Assembly: GCA_002005505.1 (NCBI GenBank)
Contig: KV908338.1
Location: forward strand, 800,659 to 864,658
Length of the DNA stretch: 64,000 bases
From: Botryococcus braunii
Lineage: Eukaryota > Chlorophyta > Trebouxiophyceae
Direction of reading: 5' to 3'
This document shows, in pieces, positions 1-10,201 of this stretch (its first letter is position 1; each line of letters opens with the position of its first letter). The translations under genes were made by a program, and so were the position numbers. The notes below the pieces were generated by a model. It was not told the DNA's origin. It saw only the letters and a list, made by a program, of their open reading frames with translations, and did not search any database.

Positions 1-831
1 GAGGTAACCTTTAGAGAGTCAAGACCAGACTTAACACACAGAAAATTACTAGTAGATCCCATATGGATGAGATGGGGCGTTCGGCCACGCCATAAACAGA
101 CACGGCAGATCACAGGCCTGAAAGATAGGCTGAGTAAACCTGTCGTTGAGGGCCTTAACAATTATGGAGTCCCCACTTGACGGGCTCTCTGTTGCGGAAA
201 GAGGGAGTGGGGAATTCGATGGAAGGGAATATGCGAGGGAATACCTGACTTGGGGCTCCGCGATTGCAGTCCACGTTTGGGGCTCTGCAGCAGAGACACC
301 ATCATGGCAGTGCAGTCCTCTGTATGCCCCCTTCCAAATCATCAGTCAGTCACCCCCACACGTGGCAATCCTGCTGCGATGCAGTGTGGTCTATGAATCT
401 GATCCTGCTTCAATCTCTAGTCTCTTCTTCTTGACCTGCTCTTGGTGCAGTCATCCATGCCACAGGGAAATGAAACCTAGGACCAGTGCAGTGATCAAAA
501 AAGCATGTGAAGCATGTTGTCTGGGCAGCGCGATGGCACGGAGGGGCAGAGAGAATGTAAGTGGGGCCGCGCCACTCCTTACACTTGCAAATCTGCCTGC
601 AACGACGGCAAAAACTAGACAGGCATTAAGTCCTTATGATTTGGCCAAGGGATTTCTCAGGCGCCGTGATAAGACATTGAGGAGGTGCATTACGGGATTG
701 ACTTGTCCTTTCTTCTGCGATGGTGGAAGAAGGAAACTAATGTGCAAAGCTTCGGCCAGGGGATTGGCGTTGCAACTAGCTATAAATGTGGAGGTGCCTT
801 GTGTAACTGGTTTTCCAGCGTAGCTGCCAAA

Positions 832-833
<2 letters not shown>
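1..833. other. Intergenic DNA, no supported gene
   Basis: An open frame runs on the plus strand over 146-823, but its translation has no recognisable domain, is cysteine-rich without an ordered pattern and ends close to a microsatellite. I see no splice-supported exon or RNA gene here. Confidence 0.5.

Positions 834-925
<92 letters not shown>
834..925. repeat. (GT)n microsatellite, about 46 units
   Basis: Uninterrupted GT dinucleotides. The first of at least six long GT/CA tracts in the leftmost 15 kb. Alternating purine-pyrimidine of this length can adopt Z-DNA; that is general knowledge, not something shown here. Confidence 0.97.
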
Positions 926-926
<1 letters not shown>

Positions 927-1569
927 GCCCAGAACACAGACTTATGAACCGTACAACAAAGAAAAACTTTGCAGGAAGGGCCATCTGCAGGGTGACCTCT
1001 GAAAGTTAACGTGCACGAGCGCCATCCCTTGATATGCTATGAAGACTGGCTGCAAGGGGTAGTTTTGCTATTCTATGTCTTTCTTGTCTCATGTCATTGG
1101 CACAAGCCGGCTGAGAATTGCACGGGTGTCACTTGTACACAAGAACGTCCAGCAAGAGAAAACCCAGCAGCAAATCCCATGGCCTCTTCCACCATTTGTA
1201 GGCCTGCCAGACAAGGTGTAAGAGGCAACCAGGAATAGCATGCCATCCAAGCCGTGGGCCGACAAAGCAACACATGCAATTTGTTGGGGCTCCTGAGGAA
1301 GATGACGGCAGCAACGAAGGAAGATTACATCCAGGAGCAGCCATAAGAGGGAAAGTGGGCCAGCGCAACAGAGGGATGCAATGCGGGGAGATTGCAGGAT
1401 GATAGAAACCTACGGGTGGGTCCCTGCGGGCTGCCGGGTCCCTGCAGCTCGGCAGAAGCCTTCACACCTGCATGCTCTTGCCCTTCTGTGATTTCCATGG
1501 GAGCCGCTCCCTGTCACACAAAACTCAAGGTGAACCCTTGTCCTGTAGGAGGTTTTTCAATGCATGGCA

Positions 1570-1601
1570 TAAAACCCCCCCCCCCCCCCCCAAAAAAAAA
1601 C
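1570..1601. repeat. Poly-C / poly-A homopolymer junction
   Basis: About 17-18 C followed by nine A. Homopolymers of this kind also occur at about 8,617-8,634 (poly-C) and 60,000-60,024 (poly-T). Confidence 0.9.
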
Positions 1602-1810
1602 CTAGGGGTCCCCCAGGGGGAAAGTGTCAAAGACCAGAGACCTTTGCGCTAACAATATGGCAAGCAACTCACACCAAATGCGTTCAAAGGGAGACAAATA
1701 TACTTCATCCCCGCTAAAAAGCTGGTATGTCATGCTGTGCTCTTGTGCTCGTTCTGTAAATGAGTAGGAAAGCTCTGGACCTCCCTTCCTCCCTCCCTCC
1801 GTCCCTCCCT

Positions 1811-1866
1811 CCCCCCCCCCCCCCCACAAAAAAAAAGCACAGACACAGACACACACGTGCGCGGCC

Positions 1867-1897
<31 letters not shown>

Positions 1898-1935
1898 CCC
1901 TGCCCCCCCCCCACACACACATGCGCGCATGTGCG
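1811..1935. repeat. Compound C/CA/CG microsatellite
   Basis: Poly-C, poly-A, then mixed CA and GCGC dinucleotides, poly-C and CA again. Open frames across it are repeat artefacts. Confidence 0.85.
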
Positions 1936-2601
1936 CACGCACACTCTCTCTCCTGCCCCTTGCCCCTTGCCCATGTCACACCTGACCATGACAATAGAAT
2001 TTCGAACACCCCGCCTGTAATAGACACCCCGTTCTGAGCAGATACGCACACGTAAGTGAAGAGCAGGCTTCCCAGCGCTGTAATCGAGCAAACCTCTCTG
2101 CCTTCGCAATCTGCCTGTGCTCTGGGCGGTTTGAGACTGCACATTCATGCCAGCATGGAGGGGGTGGACAGGAGACACCAGGGAGAGAGACACAGCGAGA
2201 CAGAAACCAGGTTCGAGGCGGTCGTATAGGGTGCAATGGGTGCCCTGAAGGAGAGAAGAGTATCGGAGAGCGAGGGCATGATGAGGGGGAAACATGACAA
2301 GCGGGAAAACATCACAAGCAGAACAAGATCATTACCAGCAGGACCACATGGGAGACTAGCAGACTGTCCATGCCCAGAGGCGGTCCTAGTGAAGCCTTGC
2401 GCAGGCAGAACAGGGTGGGGACCACACGAAAAGACTTCAGATTCTGCCTTCTGACCAATCCGTGAACGTTTCCAACCATTTGACAATTCAAAAAGGGGGT
2501 TCAAGGGGGATCAAGGGGGAACGGGGATCTCTGGGATCGATGCGCGCATGCTGCACACAGTGGGGAACCGGAACCTGAGCGATGGTCATTATTTCCCCTC
2601 A

Positions 2602-3696
2602 TCATGCCCTCGCTCTCCGATACCCTCTCTCATTCAGGACACTCCTCGTGCTGTGTGTTTCGTGCCGCACAAGGGAAGGGGGGTGGGGGGCCACCTGCTC
2701 CAGGGTTGGTTGGTTCTTGGCGATGACCCTCTTAATGATGTCCGTGACCATGACGTGGACGACCTTGCTGGTGTGCCGCACAGCAGCAGCCACCCTGGTG
2801 GCTTGCGGAAGGCCAACCCTGACCTTGGCGCCCTTCTTAACCCCAATGAGGGCGGTTGGAACCCTGACCTCCCTCGCCTTGCTGGGGGAGGGAGAGGCCT
2901 TGCTGGGGAGCCGGCCCCGCTGAATGGAGCGGCGGCCAGTGCTGGCGCCGCGGAACTGGAAGGATTTCGGGACGCCGTGGTAGACCATGCCATTGCGGCC
3001 AAAGGGGGACGGTCGGGGCCGGTCGAGCCCCACCCGCGTGCTCGGAGGAGAGCTTATCTTGCAGCCAAAGATGGCGCGAGAGGGCCTACGGGGTCTGCCC
3101 CGGGTCGGCACTGGTTGACCAGCGGCGGCTGATTGGGGCTTATTACCAGCAGCTGATTGGAGCTTAACACCGGCTGCCCCGACGCTTCCTGGGGGGCGCC
3201 CACGCGTGCGAGGAAGAGCCCCCGCAGGGTTCTGGGGGGCCGGGTTCAGGTTGAAGACGTGAGGGGAAGGCCTTTGCCTCATGAGGTCTCGGATCGAGCC
3301 GGTGCGAGGGAACTGCGGGACCTGTGCTCCGCTCGGTCCCGCGGTCCTGGCTATGGGGAGGCTGGGTCCGCGTGGGGACATGGGCAGGCGGGAGGGGTAG
3401 CGGGTGGCCACATGGGCCACTGCAGTCTGAGTCACACTGGGCAGGTGCTGTGATCCTCTGTTGGGCGAAAAGGGTTTGGAGGGAGCAGCCTGGGGTTCGT
3501 AGGAGTGAGGGGGGCCAGCCGAGCGACGTCCAATAGGCAGAGGAAGCCCCTGTGATCTGGGCTGTTGCTGCTGTCGAGGCGAGGGCAGACCCCCAGAGGC
3601 CAGAGGGGCCGCCCTCAGGGGAGTGCGGCCACGCCCAGCTTTGGACGGGGAGGCATGCGCGGAGATGCCGCTGGGAGCATGCCGCTCCCAGTCCAT
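2602..3696 (-). CDS. Hypothetical basic, proline- and serine-rich protein (possible exon)
   Basis: A 364-codon open frame in GC-rich DNA that stands out from its flanks. The translation is rich in Pro, Arg, Ser, Gly and Ala, strongly basic, and contains repeated SPSKA and RGRP-type blocks such as PTRGRPRRPSR, which resemble AT-hook-like or generally nucleic-acid-binding basic segments. No folded domain is recognisable. The last 40 residues look less low-complexity. I cannot see a matching splice acceptor or donor, so the start and end are those of the open frame only. It could be an exon of a nuclear protein, or chance open DNA in a GC-rich block; codon statistics or RNA evidence would decide. 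Confidence 0.28.
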   Translation of the reverse strand: MDWERHAPSGISAHASPSKAGRGRTPLRAAPLASGGLPSPRQQQQPRSQGLPLPIGRRSAGPPHSYEPQAAPSKPFSPNRGSQHLPSVTQTAVAHVATRYPSRLPMSPRGPSLPIARTAGPSGAQVPQFPRTGSIRDLMRQRPSPHVFNLNPAPQNPAGALPRTRGRPPGSVGAAGVKLQSAAGNKPQSAAAGQPVPTRGRPRRPSRAIFGCKISSPPSTRVGLDRPRPSPFGRNGMVYHGVPKSFQFRGASTGRRSIQRGRLPSKASPSPSKAREVRVPTALIGVKKGAKVRVGLPQATRVAAAVRHTSKVVHVMVTDIIKRVIAKNQPTLEQVAPHPPSLVRHETHSTRSVLNERGYRRARA

Positions 3697-4388
3697 CGCC
3701 CAGTTGTGGGCCGCCGGCAGTTGCTCACGTGGCCGGATGATTTCCCTGGCCTGCAGGCCCCAGCCTTGCAGATCAGAAGCAGTGAGGGCTCCCGAAGTGG
3801 AACCACTCCCAGAGCTTTTCGGCGGGGACCCCGAAAAGCTGAAAAGAAGAAGGGAAGTCCATCAAAAAAGTGCATCGAAACAAAACCAAAAAGGGGCAAC
3901 AGAGATGGACACAGCACCAGCAAGCGTAAAACATGTGTGCTGCAAACGTGTGTGAGTTGAGCGCTACCTCAACAGCACTTTGCCCTCCTGAAGGGAACAA
4001 AATATGTAGCCATCTGACTATCTTCCACGTATATGGAGATGCCGCAAGTAAATAGAGGTTCATTTGAAGGCAGCAAAACTGATGAGCTGCTGTGGCAACA
4101 CACCTGAGATGCTGGCATACGGGAGAAGTCCGCTCCGGTCCTTCTAGCGGTGCAGTAGCTGTGCCAGCAGGTGGAACATAGTACGCGCAGCGCCGCAGGC
4201 CCCCTAAACCACTCGCTGAAACTTGCTCCGCACGCGTGGCAAGGACCTCTCATCTCATGATCATGGTCCTCTGTGCAAGGCACGGTAGCACCATCAACCA
4301 AGGCCTTCATTCCTCAATGGCATTACTAATCTAAGTCCACCAACAATGATGTGTGCACGCGTGCACATGCGGCGTGCGTGCGTATATG
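3697..4388. other. Intergenic DNA, nothing recognised
   Basis: Mixed-composition sequence between the basic ORF and a GT-rich block. No exon, RNA gene or repeat that I can support. Confidence 0.45.
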
Positions 4389-4509
4389 TCTGTGTGTGTG
4401 TGTGTGTGTGTGTGTGGGGGGGGGGGTGGGTGGATGCGTGCATGTGTGCGTGTGTCGGTGTGTGTGTGCGTGCGTGTGTGTCCGTGCGTGCGTGCATGCA
4501 TGCATGTAT

Positions 4510-4549
<40 letters not shown>

Positions 4550-4603
4550 GTGTGTGTGTGTGCGGGGGGGGGGTGCGTGGGTGGATGCGTGCTTGTGTGC
4601 GTG

Positions 4604-4643
<40 letters not shown>

Positions 4644-4660
4644 CGCGCACGCACGCACGC
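4389..4660. repeat. Compound (GT)n/(TGCG)n microsatellite block
   Basis: Several GT runs separated by poly-G (at 4,417-4,427 and 4,564-4,571), TGCG and ATGC tracts and ending in GCGCGC / CGCA repeats. All six frames stay open through it, producing artefactual CVCV or HTHT proteins. Confidence 0.95.
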
Positions 4661-4774
4661 ATGTGTATGTGGCGCACAAGTGTTAAGCCCTACTAATCCC
4701 TTTCAGCTACACGCTTCCCTGCTATGAACATCCTTGACAGAATCAGAGGAACATTGTGGCTCGTCCAGGACAAA

Positions 4775-4858
4775 GGACAGGTTAAGATGGCCAATGGACA
4801 GGTCAAGATGGCCAATGGACAGGTCAAGATGGCCAAAGGACAGGTCAAGATGGCCCAT
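4775..4858. repeat. 21-bp tandem repeat, four copies
   Basis: Four adjacent copies of GGACAGGTCAAGATGGCCAA-type units of 21 bp, differing at one or two positions; the last copy diverges at its end. The unit length is a multiple of three, but the surrounding frames show no recognisable protein. Confidence 0.93.
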
Positions 4859-5244
4859 ACCAGAGGAGACGTCCCCACTGCTCCTGTGGGGTGCTCCTTG
4901 CCACTGCCGGCGTGCCAAGGGGTGCTCCTGCTCATCACAGGGAAGATGACTTCAACAAGAACACTCAACGCAGCTACAGGAAACCAGGCACTTACCCCAT
5001 CTTCGATGATAACTGCAACAGAAAGATTCAGACCCTGCTGCATTTACAATCTCAACTTACGAGATACTTGTGTGTAAACCCTCAGAGAAAGTGAGAATTG
5101 CAGTGCTGTCACATGACCATGAACAGACATGTGATACGGCACCAGCCCCCTTCTTAGAAAGGGGGGAAAAGCCTCCCAGGGAAGGGCGCAGGAGGTTTCC
5201 GTCAAGCAACTTCAGGGATGCGATGGCTTGACCCACGGACAAGA

Positions 5245-5317
5245 GCTTCCTAGAAACCACACCCCATCTCTCTCAGAAGGTGCTTCCCAGAAACCACACC
5301 CCATCTCCCTCAGAAGG
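5245..5317. repeat. Direct duplication of about 35 bp
   Basis: Two adjacent near-identical copies containing CAGAAACCACACCCCATCT, separated by two bases. Confidence 0.85.
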
Positions 5318-7140
5318 TAAGGGCGAACCTGGACACGCGCACACTCTAGGCTTGATCGCATCATGGGGTTACCCCACCCTCTCGGAGAGTCCTGTTCCCT
5401 GCTCAAGATGGAGAGGTCTGGTGCTTGGCGTAGAGCCACTGGCCGGTGCAACCCGCCAACCCTTCCTCTGATCCCAGCTACATGTGCGCTGCTGCCCCGC
5501 ATGGGGTGTTTGTCCACCTGTCTTTGTGGAGCTGCTGCAATCCCACCCACCATCCACCACATTACTGCTTTTCAGGCATATTGCGTCCTGCATGAGACGG
5601 TCCATTCATGAGATGGACCGTTCATGATCATGAAACAGACCGTTCTTGATCGTGGGATGGGCCATACTGGACTCCAAAACGGGATGCTCTAAAACAGGCA
5701 TGAGCATAATGAACAAGATCAACGAATGTTTTCAGAAAGAAAGTGCCATATGATGTGTGCATGCAAGCAAATAATATGTTGGTAAACTTCTGAATATAAG
5801 GTGGCATAATTCTGTTCTGGCAAGTTCACAAGCGGTGGGCAATCCAAGCAGGAGGCCCAAGGTTCCCTTCAATTTGCCACTGTGGCGAGACAACGCCAGT
5901 GCTATGTTGGTAAACATGCCAACATGGTCCCTTGACTTATCGTCAATCAGAAGGTGAACAACTGCCTCGAGACTTAATCCAAGACAACAATTACAAAAAA
6001 CATCAGTGCCTACGGTCTCTTCTATCCTCAGCTCCAACCATCAGCATCGTCAGCAAACAAACCATGCTCCTTTGGTAGGGAATCCTAGATATTCGCTGTC
6101 AGTCTGGCAGGATAAACTGACTTCCTTAACCACTCGGCACTGTTAACAAATGTTCTTCCGCACAGACCTCAGTTAGCACCCCCGTGTCAAAAGCAAAGGT
6201 CTACATGGCTGGCCACAGACCATGCAATCCCTGCGCAAGCATTTTCCATGTAAATGCTTGCATGACCAGGCAAAAATGTTTGCAAAACAGAGTGATCTGG
6301 CAAGAAGCAAGGGGGGAAGGGAGGACTGAGTTACTGCTGACACAGCTGCCACACCTGGACGAAGTTCATCATCCTGCTCCTCACCATCGTCATCTGTTCC
6401 AACAAAGCCACGGTGGGGAGCAAGGCCTCTCCTTAGCTTCTTGGGGGCTTCCAGGCGGACCTCCAGCCACGCCCGCTTTGCTGGCCTCTGTCTGGGAGGC
6501 TCTTCCGAACCTCTCGCATGGCCACGGTCGTCTTGCATCCACCCCCCTCGCTGTTGTTCGTGGCCCGGGGACTCCATGAGCTGCTCAGAGGGCCCCCAAT
6601 CATTCATGTCAGGTGCTGCTGTCATCCTAAGCTCAATGCAGGCTTCGCCCAATGCGCAGTACTTCGCCCCAGGGGGAGGGGTCCTACGCACGTTTACTTT
6701 TCCAGGTACTTCAGTACAATCCTGGGGGCTCAATCACTTGTCAAACCCTAACCTATAAACCAACCACTGGAAAGGAACTGCGCATGTTGTCAAGATCTGT
6801 CGACCTGAAACTGGCCTATATCCCATCACAACACAACCGTCACGTAGACGTTGCTGCAACGACACTGTTGCCCCAAAACAGACCAGCCAGCCAGTCATGC
6901 CAACATGTGCTGGTCCTCAGTACCCAAACCTAAGCGTGCATGATATGCCAGTGGAACAGCGGAACGTCCTGGAACAAGGACTATTCCGGTGTTGGCTGGT
7001 CTGTTCTTTAGGGTTTAGCCGTTAGCGTTGTTAGTTAGCGTTGAGGTTCAGGGATAGGGCTGATCCTATCGTTAGGGTATAGGCTTAGGGTTCAAAAGGA
7101 ATAGCGGAACAGCGGAATAACTATATGTTCCGTTGGCATG
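5318..7140. other. Intergenic DNA with degenerate TTAGGG-like stretch
   Basis: No gene recognised. Around 7,009-7,095 there are scattered TTTAGGG, TTAGGG and TTAGCG words, reminiscent of a decayed telomere-type repeat but too irregular to call. Around 5,600-5,650 the word GACCGTTCATGATC and near copies recur. Confidence 0.4.
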
Positions 7141-7144
7141 CTAT

Positions 7145-7177
7145 CATGATGGCGACGACGACGACGGCGACGACAAC

Positions 7178-7240
<63 letters not shown>

Positions 7241-7318
7241 CGTGACGGTGACGACGACTACGATGATGATCGTGACGGTGACGACAACGACGACGACGAC
7301 GACGATGATGATGATGAT
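7145..7318. repeat. (GAT)n/(GAC)n trinucleotide repeat
   Basis: Long ATG/GAT run flanked by GAC-rich interrupted copies with GTGACG blocks repeated. Poly-Asp, poly-Met and poly-His frames across it are artefacts. Confidence 0.95.
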
Positions 7319-8179
7319 GGTTTTGGAGAGGCGTGCGCTGCTTCGGCAGCTTAACACGCTTGGGAAGTAAACCCTCTAGCAGAATTGAAGCATGTGTGGG
7401 TTGAAGCAAAGGCTGTGGGGTCAAACCTGAGACTGCGGCGACGGTCCCTTGGCACTCTCCAACGCGTTGCTTTGATGTGGGGCAGGAACCATTTCGCAGT
7501 CTGCGGCAGCATGGCTTCCTTGCTGCAGGGGGTCCTTCATGGAGCCCTCGCTGGCGTAGCTATCCTGTGGCGCCGACAGCCCTGCCACGCCGCTACTTGC
7601 ATTCCTCCCTTCGCCGGGGGGTGGCCATACAGAAACTCCGCTTGCGTTGCTTCCTTGTGGGGCCCTCGCACGCAAGGAGTCCATACTCCCAGTGCTGGTT
7701 TGTCGGACTGCGCCTCCTGCATCCGTCCCTCCCCCCTTTACAGTACTCGGCGCAACTGCAACTGTACTCAAAACCAATGGGAATTTGCACTACAGGCCAG
7801 CTACCTTTCATGGGAGGGAGCGAGGGAGAAAGGGAGGGAGGGAGTGTGTATTATAACATGCAGGTATTGCTGCTGACACAGCCATGTGTGGAGGACCAGA
7901 CATGTGTACCGATGAAGGATAAGGGTGTAAAACTACGGGTCCTGGCATGACAATCTTCACCCGGACCCCATGCCCCACACCACCTTGCGGAGCAGCCGCC
8001 GTTCTGCATGTTGTACCAAACTTTGAATCAGGGGGTGGGTTTGCAGCAGGGGATGTTACTTTTCTGAGCCAATGCAAGGCAAATACCTGCCCCTGGACTT
8101 GGCAAGCATACTGCTTTGGCTGTGACACTGGATTTAAAACAAGACATTTTTCCTTGAGCTCTTCCACGCCACTGAGAAG
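7319..8179. other. Intergenic DNA, no supported gene
   Basis: Overlapping open frames exist on both strands (7,385-7,950 plus, 7,421-7,811 minus), none with a recognisable domain or splice context. I see nothing else in it. Confidence 0.4.
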
Positions 8180-8456
8180 GAAACAAAAGGACCAGCTTTG
8201 AGAGAGGGCTTAGACTGGGCAACATCAAGGGACACAAAAGATCCAGCTGCGAAGAAAAAGGAGGCATATACTGGGCGACACCAAAGGAAACAGAAGAACC
8301 AGATGCGAAGCAAAAAGAGGCATCTACTGGGCAACACCACGGGAAACAGAAGAACCAAATGCAAAGGTAAAACGAGGCAAATACCAGGCAACACCAAAAG
8401 AAACAAAAGGACCGACTGCAAAGAACAAAGGGGGTTAATAGCAGGCAACACCAAGG
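8180..8456. repeat. Minisatellite, five copies of a unit of about 56 bp
   Basis: Units begin at 8,180, 8,231, 8,287, 8,343 and 8,400. Each starts with a GAAACARAAGRACC-like block and ends in GGGCAACACCAAGG-like sequence. The first copy is shortened (51 bp) and the copies have diverged by point changes. Confidence 0.9.
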
Positions 8457-8686
8457 CGCTCAAACTTGAGCTGCACACCTGCTGGACAACTGGTTTGCCT
8501 GTCCTCCGCGCCACGATTGGCTACGGGCTGGTAAGAAGTAAGCCCCGCAACCTGTCACCCATGGTTTGTCATGACCGGAAACGATGCAGCCATCATAGGC
8601 TAAATCTCAAACCTCCCCCCCCCCCCCCCCCAAATATCAAAAGAAATCAAAAAAACAGCCAAAAAAAACACGCACACGCACGCGCG

Positions 8687-8690
<4 letters not shown>

Positions 8691-8774
<84 letters not shown>
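8691..8774. repeat. (CA)n microsatellite, about 42 units
   Basis: Uninterrupted AC/CA dinucleotides, preceded by GCACGCGCGCG and, further left, poly-C. Confidence 0.97.
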
Positions 8775-8775
<1 letters not shown>

Positions 8776-9016
8776 GACAATACAAGAGGTGTCAAATTCC
8801 CACGCAAATTCTCAATTGAGACTCCGAAGCTTGAACAGAATTAGCCTCATGCTGCCACCACCTTGTGCCCTTCACAAGCAAGACCACAGCGGTTGCCCAG
8901 TCACCATTCTCAGCGCCTCAGTCCGCTAATCATTGGTCAAGATGAATAGCCTATGGCACAAAGAGATCGTTGCCCCAAAGATTCAGTTCGTGAGGACGAC
9001 GGGCAAAGGCCATTTC
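8775..9016. other. Intergenic DNA
   Basis: No feature recognised between the CA repeat and the hairpin. Confidence 0.4.
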
Positions 9017-9110
9017 AATCTGGCAATCTAGGCAGCCTCGACCTCGGCATGGCCATAGACACAGGGCCCTCCTGTGTCCACGGCCATGCCATGGCGAGGC
9101 TGCTCAGATT
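9017..9110. ncRNA. Long imperfect hairpin, pre-miRNA-like fold-back (candidate)
   Basis: Matching arms, outside to inside: AATCT 9,017-9,021 with AGATT 9,106-9,110; GCAGCCTCG 9,032-9,040 with CGAGGCTGC 9,095-9,103; GGCATGGCC 9,046-9,054 with GGCCATGCC 9,082-9,090; GACACAGG 9,058-9,065 with CCTGTGTC 9,071-9,078; loop GCCCT. Small internal loops separate the helices. Size and shape resemble a short miRNA precursor. It could equally be a degenerate foldback or MITE-like relic. No expression evidence is available. Confidence 0.4.
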
Positions 9111-9992
9111 GTTAGTTCTTGCACAGAAAGGCAGGTCTGTCGGGTCACACACAACCTGAGCCCAAGCCAAAAAAAGGGTTGGGTCCATCCATTGGCAAAA
9201 ACACCAGAATGTTGTGGTGTTGAATGATTCAGCATGCAGATGACAGTCGAAGTCTGCAACGCCTCAGAATAAAAGCGCACCTGCCCCCCCTTCCCAAAGT
9301 ACAGTTGTTCATAAATGCCTTACCTCTCTGGAACTGATCCTTGGACTCTCAGGTGGAGTCTCCTCCAAAGTGAGGTCCACCACCAGTCCCGGGTTCCCAA
9401 CCTGTGCAGGGGTCAACCAAGAGTGCTTGGTAGGACAACGAACATGCAAAAGAACAAAAATAACGAGCAGGGATCGACGGGAAAAGGAGGAGGTGGTGGA
9501 GTAGGGGGGATTGAGGAGGAAAGAGGTCTACTAGGTTAGAATTGGCCAGCAAAGCAAGGCCGGATACGTGGGAGTGTCTGCTACATGGGACACAAGGGAG
9601 CTGGGGAAAACGGGGATACATTGTGCCACCCATCACAGTTTGTAAGTACGAGGACGCATGGGTGACCCATGGGTTAAACTTTGTAAACAGCACATCTCCC
9701 AGCTCTGCAACAACAGCCTGAGGCCTCGCAAGCATCCAAACGAACCCATGGTCTCGCAATTAGGCAACAATCTGGGCGAGGCCTCGCAGTCACAGGGACT
9801 GTTGAAAAGGTGTTACAGCCCCAGCAGTCCGGCAAAGGTCACTACATGAACAACAGACACCACATGGTCGATTTGAAGCCTGGCAGTGGCTGTGTGGGCA
9901 GTGCCACTGTGTACCGGTCCAACCCGGCGTAAGGGCAGGTAGGCTTGTCATGATGCCCCTTAAAACACCCCCCCCTACCATAAACAAGCATT

Positions 9993-9994
<2 letters not shown>
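9111..9994. other. Intergenic DNA, no supported gene
   Basis: Nothing recognised. The frame of the large minus-strand exon to the right stays open down to 9,842, but that extension runs through a CA repeat and is unlikely to be coding. Confidence 0.4.
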
Positions 9995-10047
<53 letters not shown>

Positions 10048-10092
10048 ACACACACACACACACACACACGTACACGCACACGTGCACGCACT

Positions 10093-10132
<40 letters not shown>
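9995..10132. repeat. Interrupted (CA)n microsatellite
   Basis: Two CA blocks separated by CACGTACACGCACACGTGCA-type sequence. It lies just downstream of the likely 3' splice donor of the large minus-strand exon, so probably in its intron or 3' UTR. Confidence 0.95.
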
Positions 10133-10135
<3 letters not shown>

Positions 10136-10201
10136 CACACAGAGACAGGGGGGGGGAAGGGAGAAAAAGCCCCTTCTGTACAGAGCCAGCAGTCGACTTG
10201 C

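Larger units (their letters stand above)
926..2601. other. Intergenic DNA with homopolymer and low-complexity tracts
   Basis: Contains a poly-C run directly followed by poly-A (about 1,570-1,601) and a pyrimidine-rich CCCTC stretch near 1,788-1,825. No open frame in this stretch has a convincing protein composition; those present are driven by the repeats. Confidence 0.5.

Noticed and set aside
4294..4727. Overlapping ORFs on both strands rich in Cys-Val or His-Thr
   Set aside because: They are translations of GT/CA dinucleotide repeats, which stay open in all frames.
7009..7095. Interstitial telomere array
   Set aside because: TTAGGG/TTTAGGG words are scattered and irregular, with no tandem register.
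7092..7424. Poly-His, poly-Asp and poly-Met ORFs
   Set aside because: Artefacts of the (GAT)n trinucleotide repeat.
9842..10201. C-terminal extension of the large exon to the frame stop
   Set aside because: It would encode long Val-Cys repeats from a CA microsatellite; a splice donor just upstream is more credible.
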